From JAHEEL01 sp963836085 (GTDB taxonomy: Bacteria; Actinomycetota; Acidimicrobiia; Spongiisociales; UBA5794), in contig CAWIHT010000008.1 in assembly GCA_963836085.1 (NCBI GenBank), forward strand, positions 247,988 through 311,987: 64,000 bases of DNA, given 5' to 3'. The position numbers and the translations under genes were made by a program. Position 1 is the first letter of the stretch. Every line of letters starts with the position of its first letter. Below the pieces are notes generated by a model. That model made no database searches and was not told the origin of the DNA. It saw nothing but the letters and a program-made list of their open reading frames with translations. Positions 7,554-16,977 of the stretch are shown in pieces.

Positions 7554-8651
7554 ATGGCCGTGGAGGTTCGCAAAGTAGTGCTCGAGAGCGTCGGTGACGC
7601 GTCCGGACTGGCCGCACTGATCGACGAAGGGGTGTTCGACGCCGACGGCGTGGTAGCGGTTGTCGGGAAGACCGAAGGAAACGGGGGGGTCAACGACTTC
7701 ACCCGGATTCTCGCCGATCAGGCCTTCCGCAAAGTGCTGATGGAGAAGGGCACCCGACCCGTCGAAGTGGTCGACGAAATCCCGATGGTCTGGTCCGGAG
7801 GAACCGACGGCATCCTCACACCGCACGCAACCATCTTCGCAAAGGTCGCGGACGACGGCCCGGCCTCGGACGAACCGCGCCTTGCTGTGGGATACGCGAT
7901 GAGCGACGTCATCTTGCCCGAGGACATCGGCCGGCCGGCCATGGTCGCAAAGGTTGCCGAAGGCGTACTCCGCGCGATGAAAGAAGCGGGGATTGAAGAT
8001 CCTGCGGACGTTCACTACGTGCAGACGAAGACACCGCTGCTGGTCATGGAGACCATCAACGATGCCAAGGCACGCGGGCACACGGTCTACACCGAGGATC
8101 CCCTCGAGTCGATGAACATCTCGAACGGCACGTCGGGCCTCGGCATCGCCGTCGCCCTCGGCGAGATCGATATGCCGACCGCCGAGCAGATCGGTCACGA
8201 TCTCAGTCTCTTCTCCTCAGTGGCGTCGTGCTCCTCTGGTGTTGAACTCGACCGGGCACAGACGGTCGTGGTTGGCAACGTTCGCGGTGCCGGAGGGCGC
8301 TATCGCATCGGCCATGATGTGATGAACGACGCACTCGACCAGGAGGGCGTCTACCGGGCGATCCGTTCCGCCGGCCTCGATCTGCCGGAACGGGCCCGCT
8401 CCGAGGACCTCGACGGCAAGGTCGTCAACGTTTTCGTCAAGTGCGAAGCCGACCCCACCTCTCGTCTCCGCGGACGGCGTCAGGTCTCGCTCGACGACTC
8501 CGATGTGCACCACCATCGCCACATCAAGGCGGCGGTCGGCGGAGTTGTGGCTGCAGCCATTGACGATGCTGCCGTATTCGTCTCCGTGGCGGCGGTGCAC
8601 CAGGGTCCCAGCGGAGGCGGTCCAGTCGCGGCAATCGTTGACGTCGGCTAG
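7554..8651 (+). CDS. Ring-opening amidohydrolase (barbiturase / cyanuric acid hydrolase family)
   Basis: The 365-residue protein belongs to the isolated toblerone-fold family of AtzD/TrzD and barbiturase, which hydrolytically opens cyclic imides such as barbiturate or cyanurate. Three tandem subdomains each supply a Lys-Ser pair: K39 with S81 (VWSGGTDG), K159 with S227/S228 (SCSSGV), and K296 (VKCEAD) with S353 in the terminal GPSGGGPVAAI signature. The family identity is clear. The choice between barbiturate and other substrates is not, but the Mo-hydroxylase, uracil-type permease and carbamoyltransferase-like neighbours favour barbiturate (inference). AGGGAG precedes the ATG. It starts an operon of tightly spaced genes; the next begins 6 bp after its stop. 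Confidence 0.88.
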   Translation: MAVEVRKVVLESVGDASGLAALIDEGVFDADGVVAVVGKTEGNGGVNDFTRILADQAFRKVLMEKGTRPVEVVDEIPMVWSGGTDGILTPHATIFAKVADDGPASDEPRLAVGYAMSDVILPEDIGRPAMVAKVAEGVLRAMKEAGIEDPADVHYVQTKTPLLVMETINDAKARGHTVYTEDPLESMNISNGTSGLGIAVALGEIDMPTAEQIGHDLSLFSSVASCSSGVELDRAQTVVVGNVRGAGGRYRIGHDVMNDALDQEGVYRAIRSAGLDLPERARSEDLDGKVVNVFVKCEADPTSRLRGRRQVSLDDSDVHHHRHIKAAVGGVVAAAIDDAAVFVSVAAVHQGPSGGGPVAAIVDVG

Positions 8652-8657
8652 ATCCAT

Positions 8658-9524
8658 ATGACCGCCAGCGCGGTCCAGGCTCGTCCCGCTCCGGTGCCCG
8701 TCCGGGTGCCGGCTGCGGCGAGCATTGCCGTGCGTCCTCTGCTGGAGTCCGCAGACGCTCACGGGGAGGTCCTCGGTGTGTCGAGCCACGCCGTCTGGAT
8801 CCGCACCGGTGGCCATGTGGTGGTGGTGTCGACCCGCGATGCCACTCGGCTGCCGAACGGCATTGAGATCGTGGCGTTGGCAGCGGCCGAGCCGTTTGGA
8901 TCGATCGAACACCGGGAGCGGGTCACGGTCGGCCCTGCGTCGATCGTGTTCGAACGTTTGACTGTCGAGGTCGTCCGCTGGTGGGATCCCCGACCGATCC
9001 TCGCTCCGATGACCTCGCGTGCGCTCTCCGCGAGGGTTCGCAGTCTGCCGTCATCGGTCCCCGAAATCGAGACACAGCGTCTGCGGTTCGCGTTGTCGAC
9101 GGAGTCTCCATCGGCGCTCTGCTCAGCTGCAGCCGCCCTTCTGGGCCGCGGTCCCGGTCTGACGCCGGAGGGCGATGACTACCTCGCCGGTGCGCTCGCG
9201 GCGACCCGCACGCTTGGCGCGTCGCTCGGCGCCGGGGGAGCGCTGGTCATGCTCGACGATGCAGCTGCCCAGCTGGCCGCAGCCGCGAGAACCCGCACCA
9301 CGGCCTTCTCGGCCGCGCTCATCTGCTGCGCATTGCGCGGCGAAGTGGCCGCACCGGCCGCCGCATTCCTTCGAGCGCTTGCCGGTCGCGGCGATGTGCG
9401 CGGAGCCCATCGGAACCTGCTGTCGGTGGGGCACAGTTCCGGGCCTGCCCTGGCCGCGGGCATCGTGCTCGGCGCCGAATCGCTCGACCAACTCCATGCC
9501 ATACCCAACGGAGGTTTCCAATGA
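8658..9524 (+). CDS. DUF2877 protein, AllH/YlbF-like subunit of a carbamoyltransferase
   Basis: The 288-residue protein has the DUF2877 hallmark GRGPGLTPEGDDYLAGAL (around 170-185) and the FSAALICCALRGE helix further on. In E. coli the homologue YlbF (AllH) acts with FdrA and YlbE as oxamate carbamoyltransferase, which converts oxalurate and phosphate to oxamate and carbamoyl phosphate. Here it is the first of the same trio, directly behind a ring-opening amidohydrolase and overlapping fdrA by ATGA. The substrate is therefore probably the linear ureido acid released by that enzyme (inference). Confidence 0.8.
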   Translation: MTASAVQARPAPVPVRVPAAASIAVRPLLESADAHGEVLGVSSHAVWIRTGGHVVVVSTRDATRLPNGIEIVALAAAEPFGSIEHRERVTVGPASIVFERLTVEVVRWWDPRPILAPMTSRALSARVRSLPSSVPEIETQRLRFALSTESPSALCSAAAALLGRGPGLTPEGDDYLAGALAATRTLGASLGAGGALVMLDDAAAQLAAAARTRTTAFSAALICCALRGEVAAPAAAFLRALAGRGDVRGAHRNLLSVGHSSGPALAAGIVLGAESLDQLHAIPNGGFQ

Positions 9525-10951
9525 TTGCCCGGGTTGAGATCTATCCCGGCCGCTACCACGACTCGGTCCGCCTCATGCAGGCCAGCAAGGCGCTGCAGAA
9601 CGTCGATGGTGTCGCTGACGCCCTTGTTGCGATGGCCACCGAACTCAACCTGAGTCTGCTGGCCGACATGGGATTCGAGCCCGACACAGCGGCCGACGCC
9701 GGTCCGAACGACCTTATCGTCGCGCTTCGGGCCGACGGCGAGGACGCCATTGCCGCTGCTCAGCGGGCGCTCGACGACGCACTGACCCACAAGGTCACAC
9801 CATCCGGTGGGTTGGACGCTCCGGATCCGAAGACCGCGGGGTCCGCCGCAGCCGCCGGCGGTGCCAACGTCGTCTTGCTGTCCGTGCCCGGCGAGCACGC
9901 ATTCGTCGAAGCCATGGAGGCGCTGGAAACCGGACGCCATGTGATGATCTTCAGCGACAACGTCCCAATCGAGCAGGAGATCACACTCAAACAGTACGGC
10001 GCCGACCACGGACTGCTCGTGATGGGACCCGACTGCGGGACCACGATCATCAACGGCGTTGGCCTCGGATTTGCCAATGCCGTGCAACCGGGGTCGGTGA
10101 GCATGGTGGGGGCGTCCGGCACGGGCATCCAACAGATGTGCGCACTCCTCGACGATGCGGGGATCGGTGTGCGTCACGCATTGGGGACCGGAAGCCACGA
10201 CCTCTCAGAGGCGGTTGGCGCTGCCGCAACCCTGCAAGCGCTCGACGCCCTCGAAGAGGATCCGGCGACCGACCTCATCGTCGTCATCTCGAAACCGCCT
10301 GCCGACCCGGTCGCCGAGAAGGTCCGACGCGCCGCAGACGCGTGCACCAAGCCGGTCGTGGTCACGTTCATGGGCGAGACCACGCTCGAAGACGGTGCCG
10401 GCGAGGTGCTCCGCTCACTCGGGAGACCCCCGGCCGAGTACGGCTCCTGGCCCGCACCGAACCACGAGCACCGTCCCGGGTTCGTGCGCGGACTGTTCTC
10501 CGGTGGGACACTCAGTTCGGAGGCTCAGTTCGTCGCTGCGCCCGTCCTCGGAGAGATCGGGAGCCATGACGGGGATGAGGGACACGCCTTCATCGACTAC
10601 GGAGATGACGAATACACCCAGGGTCGCGCCCATCCGATGATCGATCAGACCGTGCGCCTCGAACGGCTCGCAGCGGCCGCCGAGGACCAAGCCGTTGGGG
10701 TGATCCTGATGGACGTGGTGCTCGGCTACGGAGCCAACGCCGACCCGGCCCCCGAACTCGCACCCCTCATCGAGCGGGCGGTAGAACAGGGCGCAGCGGT
10801 CGTCGTTTCACTGTGCGGAACTCGCGGCGATCCACAAGGCCGGGACGCTCAAGCGGAGATCCTCAACCGGGCCGGAGCATCGGTCTACCTCTCGAACGCG
10901 GCGGCAGCCCGTGAAGCGGCCCGCCTTGCGACCACAAGGAGTCCAGCATGA
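9521..10951 (+). CDS. fdrA: FdrA-family acyl-CoA-synthetase-like subunit (AllF-like carbamoyltransferase)
   Basis: The 476-residue protein matches FdrA: an N-terminal small domain (YPGRYHDSVRLM, residues 8-19), then succinyl-CoA-synthetase-alpha-like Rossmann and ligase domains with MGPDCGTTIINGVGLGFAN and MVGASGTGIQQM. E. coli FdrA (AllF) is a subunit of oxamate carbamoyltransferase. It overlaps both neighbours by ATGA (9521 and 10948), so the three subunits should be made in fixed ratio. In this context I infer phosphorolysis of ureidomalonate to malonamate and carbamoyl phosphate. No carbamate kinase lies in the window. Confidence 0.88.
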   Translation: MIARVEIYPGRYHDSVRLMQASKALQNVDGVADALVAMATELNLSLLADMGFEPDTAADAGPNDLIVALRADGEDAIAAAQRALDDALTHKVTPSGGLDAPDPKTAGSAAAAGGANVVLLSVPGEHAFVEAMEALETGRHVMIFSDNVPIEQEITLKQYGADHGLLVMGPDCGTTIINGVGLGFANAVQPGSVSMVGASGTGIQQMCALLDDAGIGVRHALGTGSHDLSEAVGAAATLQALDALEEDPATDLIVVISKPPADPVAEKVRRAADACTKPVVVTFMGETTLEDGAGEVLRSLGRPPAEYGSWPAPNHEHRPGFVRGLFSGGTLSSEAQFVAAPVLGEIGSHDGDEGHAFIDYGDDEYTQGRAHPMIDQTVRLERLAAAAEDQAVGVILMDVVLGYGANADPAPELAPLIERAVEQGAAVVVSLCGTRGDPQGRDAQAEILNRAGASVYLSNAAAAREAARLATTRSPA

Positions 10952-12354
10952 GCGACCTCAGCCATCTCCTCGATGCCGAACCGATCGTGGCGACCGCCGG
11001 CACCGACATGCTTGCCGATTCCATCGAGCAACAGGGTTCGGCCGTGAGCCGCGCCGACTGGCGGCCGCCCGCGCCCGGCACGGAGGAAGCACTCGCGATC
11101 CTCGCTGCCGACGGACGCAATCGAGAAGCAAACGAGACGGCGGTTGCGAGGATGCTGGCGGTCCGGCCCCAACTCGTAGACGTCACGGTCGCTCGAGACG
11201 TGTTCCCCGACATGACCGACCGGACGTTCTATCACGCAGGCCCGCCGATTACGTGGGAGCGCGCCAGCGGTCCGATGCGGGGGGCGATCATCGGGGCCAT
11301 GATCTATGAGGGATTGGCGACCGATCCGGCGGATGCCGAGGCACAGGCTTCGCGCGGCGAGGTCGACCTGTCACCGTGCCACCATCACGGGGCCGTCGGT
11401 CCCATGGCAGGAGTCACCTCTCCTTCGATGCCCGTCGCCGTTGTCGACGACAAGGTCGGGAGCGGTGTCGCCTATTCGACGCTCAACGAAGGCCTGGGCA
11501 AAGTGTTGCGATATGGAGCGTTCGCCCCGGAGACCATTGAACGATTGCGGTGGATGGATTCGGTGCTTGGGCCCGTACTCCATGCCGTGCTGCTGCGGCG
11601 GGGCCCGATCGATCTGCAATCGCTGATCGCTCAAGCACTTCAGATGGGCGATGACGGTCACAACCGGAATCGCGCCGTGACGTCGCTGTTCCTTCGCGAA
11701 CTCGGGGGGGCGCTCGTGAACGGCGCCGACGCTCCGGTAGAACAACGCGCCGAGGTGTTCCGGTTCATCGACGGCAACGACCACTTCATGCTCAACCTGG
11801 TGATGGCCGCAGGAAAGCTCGGCTCGGACGCTGCATCGGGCGTGCCGGCATCCAGCCTGGTGACGGTGATGGCCCGCAACGGCACCGACTTCGGAATACG
11901 GCTGTCGGGAACCGGGGACCAGTGGTTCATTGCCCCGGCGCCTCCGGTCGACGGCCTCTACCTCGGCTCGTTCACTGAGGACGACGCCAGTCCCGACATC
12001 GGCGACTCGACCATTACCGAGACGGTCGGGCTTGGCGGTTTTGCCATGGCGGCCGCACCCGCGATCGTGGGGTTTGTCGGAGGAACGGCGAGCGGTGCCG
12101 TCCGAAGGACCCTCGCGATGTACGAGATCACGGTGGCGGAGCACCCGATGTATCAGATTCCGATGCTCGAATTCCGGGGTACACCGGTCGGCATCGACGC
12201 GGCCAGGGTCGTACGCACCGGGGTGCAGCCGCAGATCAACACGGGCGTCGCTGGCAAGATCCCCGGAACCGGGATGGTCGGCGCGGGCCTGGTCGAGGCG
12301 CCCATGGAGTGCTTCACGCAAGCCGTGATGGCGCTGGCGGCGGAGGTGCGCTGA
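10948..12354 (+). CDS. DUF1116 protein, AllG/YlbE-like carbamoyltransferase subunit
   Basis: The 468-residue protein is a full-length DUF1116 (YlbE/AllG) homologue, with the CHHHGAVGPMAGVTSPSM segment and MARNGTDFGIRLSGTG later. It completes the FdrA-DUF1116-DUF2877 trio with a 4-bp overlap to fdrA. Alone the domain has no assigned chemistry; in E. coli it is needed for oxamate carbamoyltransferase activity. A conserved Cys-His-His-His cluster may bind a metal (visible, function inferred). It ends the first half of the block, and the next gene starts after 104 bp with a hairpin between. Confidence 0.85.
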   Translation: MSDLSHLLDAEPIVATAGTDMLADSIEQQGSAVSRADWRPPAPGTEEALAILAADGRNREANETAVARMLAVRPQLVDVTVARDVFPDMTDRTFYHAGPPITWERASGPMRGAIIGAMIYEGLATDPADAEAQASRGEVDLSPCHHHGAVGPMAGVTSPSMPVAVVDDKVGSGVAYSTLNEGLGKVLRYGAFAPETIERLRWMDSVLGPVLHAVLLRRGPIDLQSLIAQALQMGDDGHNRNRAVTSLFLRELGGALVNGADAPVEQRAEVFRFIDGNDHFMLNLVMAAGKLGSDAASGVPASSLVTVMARNGTDFGIRLSGTGDQWFIAPAPPVDGLYLGSFTEDDASPDIGDSTITETVGLGGFAMAAAPAIVGFVGGTASGAVRRTLAMYEITVAEHPMYQIPMLEFRGTPVGIDAARVVRTGVQPQINTGVAGKIPGTGMVGAGLVEAPMECFTQAVMALAAEVR

Positions 12355-12386
12355 GGGGGTTGAAGCAGGAGTTTGAACAGGCCGCT

Positions 12387-12409
12387 CGTCGGGCGTACCC
12401 GGCCCGACG
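12387..12409 (+). terminator. Hairpin CGTCGGGC / GCCCGACG between carbamoyltransferase and Mo-hydroxylase genes
   Basis: An 8-bp perfect stem with a 7-nt loop lies 32 bp after the DUF1116 stop. It has no U tract. It may partly separate the two halves of the catabolic block or stabilise an mRNA end. Confidence 0.45.
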
Positions 12410-12458
12410 CTCGGCGCAGAAGATGTAAGATCCTGGAATCGGTTCGTAGGAGGCTGTC

Positions 12459-13343
12459 TTGGTCATTGCCCACGAGTTCGACTACCGACGACCCGCGTCG
12501 CTTGCAGAGGCAATCGGCGCTCTCTCCGAGCATCGAGGCTCGGTCCGCGTCCTCGCAGGAGGCACCGACCTCGTTGCTTGGCTCCGCGACGACGCCGTGG
12601 CCCCCGACCTCGTGGTCGACATCAAGGACGTGCCCGGCCTGGGTGACATCTCCCTCGAAGGCCATGTGCTCAGCATCGGATCACTCGTCACTTTCACCGA
12701 ACTGATGGAGTCGGAACTCGTGGCGGAACACATCCCGCTGCTTGCCGAGATGGCAGAGACCGTGGCCTCGACCGGCATCCGCAATCGGGCAACCATGGTC
12801 GGCAATATCTGTTCCGCCGTGCCCTCCTGCGATACCGGACCGGTGTTGCTCGTGTTCGATACCACGGTCCACGTTGCCGGCCCAGCGGGCGAACGGTCGA
12901 TCGGCATCAACGACTGGTTCGTGGGCCTCAGACAGACCGCGCTCGCCGATGACGAAGTCGTCACGCGGGTGACGATCAACCTGCACGACCACGGTGGCGT
13001 CTACGTCAAGTTGATGCGATATGCGGGTGAGGATCTCGCCCAGGCGGCTGTTGCCATTGCGGCGTATCCCGATCACGAATATCGCGTAGCGTTCGGTGCG
13101 GTAGCCCCGACCCCGATCCGGTCGCCGAGGATCGAGGGAGCCCTCAACGGGAAGGCCCTCGACGCAGCGCTGGTCGCGGAGGTTGTGGCAATGGTTGATG
13201 GCGAGATCAGCCCCATCACCGACATGCGTGCGTCGGCGGAGTACCGCACCCGTATGACTGAGGTGATGTTGGAGAGAGGATTGTGGGCGGCGACGGAACG
13301 GCTTGTCGGGACCGGACCCGGCTATGGCGTGCGACTGATCTGA
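12459..13343 (+). CDS. Xanthine-dehydrogenase-family FAD-binding subunit
   Basis: The 294-residue protein is the medium FAD subunit (CoxM-like) of a molybdenum hydroxylase. The FAD loops LAGGTDLVAWLRD (about 30-42) and ATMVGNICSAVPSCDTGPVLL (112 onwards) are intact, with the C-terminal CO-dehydrogenase-flavoprotein domain. It passes electrons from the 2Fe-2S subunit to an acceptor. The TTG at 12459 is taken as start because a TAGGAGG site lies six bases before it and the product begins with the expected EFDYRRPASLAEA. It is followed after 10 bp by the 2Fe-2S gene. Confidence 0.9.
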   Translation: MVIAHEFDYRRPASLAEAIGALSEHRGSVRVLAGGTDLVAWLRDDAVAPDLVVDIKDVPGLGDISLEGHVLSIGSLVTFTELMESELVAEHIPLLAEMAETVASTGIRNRATMVGNICSAVPSCDTGPVLLVFDTTVHVAGPAGERSIGINDWFVGLRQTALADDEVVTRVTINLHDHGGVYVKLMRYAGEDLAQAAVAIAAYPDHEYRVAFGAVAPTPIRSPRIEGALNGKALDAALVAEVVAMVDGEISPITDMRASAEYRTRMTEVMLERGLWAATERLVGTGPGYGVRLI

Positions 13344-13353
13344 AGGGACGGCG

Positions 13354-13815
13354 ATGCAACTGAAGATCAAGGTCAATGGCGAGGACTGGACCGTGGAAGC
13401 TGCTCCGGCGGATGTGTTGCTCGACGTGCTCCGGGAGAAGCTCGGTGTCAAGAGCCCCAAGATCGGGTGTGAGCGGGGCGACTGCGGCTCCTGCACGATC
13501 GTTCTCGACGATCGGACCGTGCGAAGTTGTCTCGTGCTCGCCGTCGAGGCCGATGGCCACGAGGTCACAACGGTCGAGGGCCTCAACTACGAGGGGCTCA
13601 GCGAACTCCAGGACCTGATGGTCGGCAACAACTCGTTCCAGTGCGGCTTCTGTGCGCCGGGCATCGTGCTCGCCGCAACCGAACTCCTCGGACACAATCC
13701 GAACCCGACCAGGCACGACGTCCAGGAAGCCCTCGCCGGGAATCTGTGCCGGTGCACCGGCTATGAACCGATCATCGAAGCGGTCCTGAGCGCCGGCAAG
13801 GGGGACCCCTCGTGA
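13354..13815 (+). CDS. 2Fe-2S subunit of molybdenum hydroxylase
   Basis: The 153-residue small subunit has both clusters: the plant-type ferredoxin set C39, C44, C47, C59 and the helical-domain set C97, C100, C132, C134 (CGFC and LCRCTGY). It shuttles electrons from the molybdopterin site to FAD. It lies between the FAD gene and the molybdopterin gene and overlaps the latter by 4 bp (13812), the normal M-S-L order for this enzyme class. Confidence 0.93.
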   Translation: MQLKIKVNGEDWTVEAAPADVLLDVLREKLGVKSPKIGCERGDCGSCTIVLDDRTVRSCLVLAVEADGHEVTTVEGLNYEGLSELQDLMVGNNSFQCGFCAPGIVLAATELLGHNPNPTRHDVQEALAGNLCRCTGYEPIIEAVLSAGKGDPS

Positions 13816-16211
13816 CGACGATCTATCCCTTCGAAGCGGAAGCCCCGAGTGAGAACCTCACCACGGTCGGGAAGCCGGCGGTCCGGATTGACGGCCTCGA
13901 CAAGATCAGCGGTGCCGCCCAGTTCGTCGACGACATCGACTTCGGACCCGGCCTCCTCTATGCCGCCATCGTCGAGAGCCCCCACGCCTACGCCCGCATC
14001 ATCTCGATCGACACGTCCGAGGCCGAGGCGGCGGACGGTGTCGTACGCATCGCCACGGGCAAGGACTTCCCGTACAAGTTCGGCATGTACATGGAAGACC
14101 GCTACATCTTCGCCCAGGACTACGTCCGGTTCGTCGGCGAGCAGGTTGCAGGCGTCATCGCCAGGAGTCACCGGCAAGCCGTACGGGCAGCGAAGCTGAT
14201 CAAGGTCGAGTACGAGGTGCTCCAGCCGCTCCTCGACCCGAAGTCAGCCGTGGCCGATGGTGCCGACCTCATCCATCCCGATCTCGCCGACTACACCCAC
14301 GTCCCATGGTTCTTCCCCGAGGCAGACACCAACATCGCCCATTGGAGGAAGATCCGCAAGGGAGACACGGCGAAGGCATTCGCCGAGGCGGATTTCGTGC
14401 TCGAAGACACCTACACCGTGCCGCGCTACGCGCACTGCGCCATCGAACCGCACGTGACGGTCAGCCGACTCGACCAGGCCGGCCGGCTCACCGTGTGGAC
14501 CGCCTCACAATCGCCGCATACGCAGCGGCATCTGTTCGCGGAGGCCCTTGCACCGCTTGGCTTCACCCACAAGGACGTCCGCGTCATCACGCCCTATGTC
14601 GGTGGTGGCTTCGGAGGCAAGGCCGGTGTCTCGATGGAGATCCTCGGCGCCGCGATGGCAACCATGGTCAAGGGTCGCCCCGTGAAGCTTCGCTGGACTC
14701 GGGAGCAGGAGTTCTACAACACCTACCAGCGGCAGGGCGTCGTCGCCGAACTCAAGGTTGGCGTCATGAACGACGGCACGATCACCGCCGTCGAACACAA
14801 GCTGTATTGGGATGCCGGCGCCTATGTCGAGTACGGGGCCAACGTGGTCAACGCCGCCGGGCTATCGGCGACCGGGCCGTATCGGGTCCCGAACATCACG
14901 AACGACTCACTCTGCATCTACACCAACCTCCCGCCCGGTGGCCCCTACCGGGGCTTCGGATACTCCGAGTTCCACTTCGGACTCGAGTCCCACATGGATC
15001 GGATCGCGGAAGCGATCGGCATGGATGCCGTCGAGTTCCGCAAGAAGAACGCCATCGTCGAAGGGGACGAACTGGCATACGGCGCGTCCATGAACCCGTC
15101 CGGCATGCTTGAAGCTATCGAGAAGACCGCCGCGGCGATCGATTGGGGCGTTGACGAGGAGTCCGATAATCCGAACACCGTGATCGGCAAGGGCATAGCG
15201 CTGTTCTGGAAGGCGCCGGCCATGCCGCCGAACGCGTCCTCGGCCTCGTTCCTCAAGTTCAACGAGGACGGGTCCATCAACATCACCGTGTCGGGCATGG
15301 AGCTTGGCCAGGGATATCTCACGGTGATGGCCCAGATCGCCGGCGAGGTGCTGTCGGTTCCAGTCGACAAGATCCGCGTCGAGACGCCGGACACCGACAG
15401 GAACCCGTACGAATGGCAGACGGTCGCCTCCCACGTCACGTGGAGTTCCGGCCTCGCCGTCGAGAAGGCCGCCATCGAGGCGCGCACGAAGATCTTCGAC
15501 GTCATCCATCAGGTCTACGGGTTCGAGGATGACTCGCTGTATCTCGAAGATGAAGCGGTCAAGTGCAAGACCGACCCGACCTTCTCGAAGCCGCTGCGCG
15601 ACTTCGTCATCGACGGCATCCAGACCGAGGAAGGCACGTGGCGAGGCGGTCCCATCATCGCCAGCGGCAAGTTCATGCCCGAGTTCACGAACGCGAACAG
15701 CGACCCCGCAACCGGCCAGGGTGGCCACCCGAATGTCCACTACACGGTCGGTGCCACCGGCGTGGTCCTGGAGATCGACAAGCAGACCGGACGGATCTGG
15801 GTGCGCAAGGCCGCGCTTGCTGTGGATGCGGGGCGAGCGATCAACCCGGACCTCGTCAAAGGTCAGATCACCGGCGGCCTTGTCCAAGGCCTGGCGACGG
15901 TTCTGTTCGAGGACATGCGCTTCGATGAAGGCGGGAAGATGATGAACCCGACCTTCACCGACTACAAGATCCCGACCGCATTCGACATCCCGGACGAGAT
16001 CATCCCGATCATCGTCGAAGTGCCGCAACCAGACGGGCCGTTCGGTGCCAGGGGCGTCGGGGAGCACACGATGATCGCTGCCGCCCCCGTGATCGCGAAC
16101 GCCGTGTACAACGCGCTCGGTGTGCGCATCAAATCGATGCCCATCACCCAGGAGAAGGTCTCCATGGCGTGTTTCGAGAAGTCCAAGTCGGATCGCAAGC
16201 AGGAGGAGTAG
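13812..16211 (+). CDS. Molybdopterin-binding subunit of xanthine-dehydrogenase-family hydroxylase
   Basis: The 799-residue large subunit contains PYVGGGFGGKAG, GGPYRGFGYSEFHFG, GMELGQGYLTVMAQ and FGARGVGEHTMIAAAP; the last carries the catalytic glutamate E751. It lacks the AYxCSFR loop of form-I CO dehydrogenase, so CO oxidation is unlikely. The enzyme should hydroxylate a heterocycle or aldehyde. With a UraA-type permease and barbiturase-family hydrolase in the same block, uracil/thymine oxidation to barbiturate is the best guess (inference). Purine or nicotinate-type substrates cannot be excluded. Confidence 0.9.
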   Translation: MTTIYPFEAEAPSENLTTVGKPAVRIDGLDKISGAAQFVDDIDFGPGLLYAAIVESPHAYARIISIDTSEAEAADGVVRIATGKDFPYKFGMYMEDRYIFAQDYVRFVGEQVAGVIARSHRQAVRAAKLIKVEYEVLQPLLDPKSAVADGADLIHPDLADYTHVPWFFPEADTNIAHWRKIRKGDTAKAFAEADFVLEDTYTVPRYAHCAIEPHVTVSRLDQAGRLTVWTASQSPHTQRHLFAEALAPLGFTHKDVRVITPYVGGGFGGKAGVSMEILGAAMATMVKGRPVKLRWTREQEFYNTYQRQGVVAELKVGVMNDGTITAVEHKLYWDAGAYVEYGANVVNAAGLSATGPYRVPNITNDSLCIYTNLPPGGPYRGFGYSEFHFGLESHMDRIAEAIGMDAVEFRKKNAIVEGDELAYGASMNPSGMLEAIEKTAAAIDWGVDEESDNPNTVIGKGIALFWKAPAMPPNASSASFLKFNEDGSINITVSGMELGQGYLTVMAQIAGEVLSVPVDKIRVETPDTDRNPYEWQTVASHVTWSSGLAVEKAAIEARTKIFDVIHQVYGFEDDSLYLEDEAVKCKTDPTFSKPLRDFVIDGIQTEEGTWRGGPIIASGKFMPEFTNANSDPATGQGGHPNVHYTVGATGVVLEIDKQTGRIWVRKAALAVDAGRAINPDLVKGQITGGLVQGLATVLFEDMRFDEGGKMMNPTFTDYKIPTAFDIPDEIIPIIVEVPQPDGPFGARGVGEHTMIAAAPVIANAVYNALGVRIKSMPITQEKVSMACFEKSKSDRKQEE

Positions 16212-16218
16212 AACACCG

Positions 16219-16977
16219 ATGTCCGTCGATCTAGAGAAGATCCTTCGGCCGATACCGTCGCCGATGGAACCCTACGAACCGAAGTACATGCTGCTCGCCA
16301 GCGGCGAAGCTGCGGTCGTGCGCGAGGTCGCTCGGGATGAAATCCCCGACCTCCTGAAGTACGTCGAACCGCTCCTCCACGTCGAGCGCGACTTCTACGA
16401 CGTGGTCGCCTCGCGGGTGTACGCGGAACTGTTGGGCCACTACCAGTTCCGATTCCAGGATCAGTATGTGCTTGCGGTCCAGATCGACGGCGAACTCGCG
16501 GCGATCGTCAACGGGCGACAGGTGACACCGAACCTTGGCCTCTCGCTCCACACCCTCGCGTTCCGGCGTGGCCTGCGCGTCGGAGCGCATGCCTTCGCGG
16601 CGAAGATGGAGTACCACTTCGACCAACTCGGGCACGACGAGGTGTTGATCGTTGCCGAGTCACCGATCGGCTTCCGCCGCTGGATGATCGAGTACAAGCT
16701 CGAGAAGCGGTTCGAGGTTCCCCATGAACTCGGCGGAGTCCCGTCCTGGGCACTGACGCGTGAATTGTTCGACGCTGCACGGGCCAGCCTCATCGTCGGC
16801 CGGCGGCCGGTTCCGCCTGAGATGCTTGAGAAGGCGATGGCCGGCATCCTGCCGCCGTCCGATCCACCGACCCCGGCTCTCGACCCACTCGCAGCAACGC
16901 GTGCGAAGTCCGATCCAACGGCGACCGCGCTGATGATCGAACGGTGGGAGATGGAGGGGAGGTCAGAGGATGCGTGA
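16219..16977 (+). CDS. Unknown 252-residue protein, possibly GNAT-like
   Basis: The protein begins MSVDLEKILRPIPSP and shows a central alternating pattern (YVLAVQIDGELAAIVNGRQV ... LRVGAHAFAAKMEYHFDQLGHDEVLIVAESPIGFRRWMIE, given here in parts) that looks like the beta-alpha core of an N-acyltransferase, with a variant acetyl-CoA loop around RGLRVGAHA. I do not recognise the family. An AGGAGG site inside the end of the preceding gene serves the ATG at 16219. It overlaps the thiolase-like gene by 8 bp, so all three downstream genes are made together with the Mo-hydroxylase. Acyl transfer would match the thiolase-like neighbour. Confidence 0.7.
   Translation: MSVDLEKILRPIPSPMEPYEPKYMLLASGEAAVVREVARDEIPDLLKYVEPLLHVERDFYDVVASRVYAELLGHYQFRFQDQYVLAVQIDGELAAIVNGRQVTPNLGLSLHTLAFRRGLRVGAHAFAAKMEYHFDQLGHDEVLIVAESPIGFRRWMIEYKLEKRFEVPHELGGVPSWALTRELFDAARASLIVGRRPVPPEMLEKAMAGILPPSDPPTPALDPLAATRAKSDPTATALMIERWEMEGRSEDA

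Noticed and set aside
14907..16067. 386-codon antisense frame over the molybdopterin subunit gene
   Set aside because: Shadow of the coding phase; composition is the His/Asp/Arg-rich type seen in all antisense shadows here.
13812..16211. Form-I aerobic CO dehydrogenase
   Set aside because: The large subunit lacks the AYxCSFR active-site loop and no coxDEF-type accessory genes are next to it.
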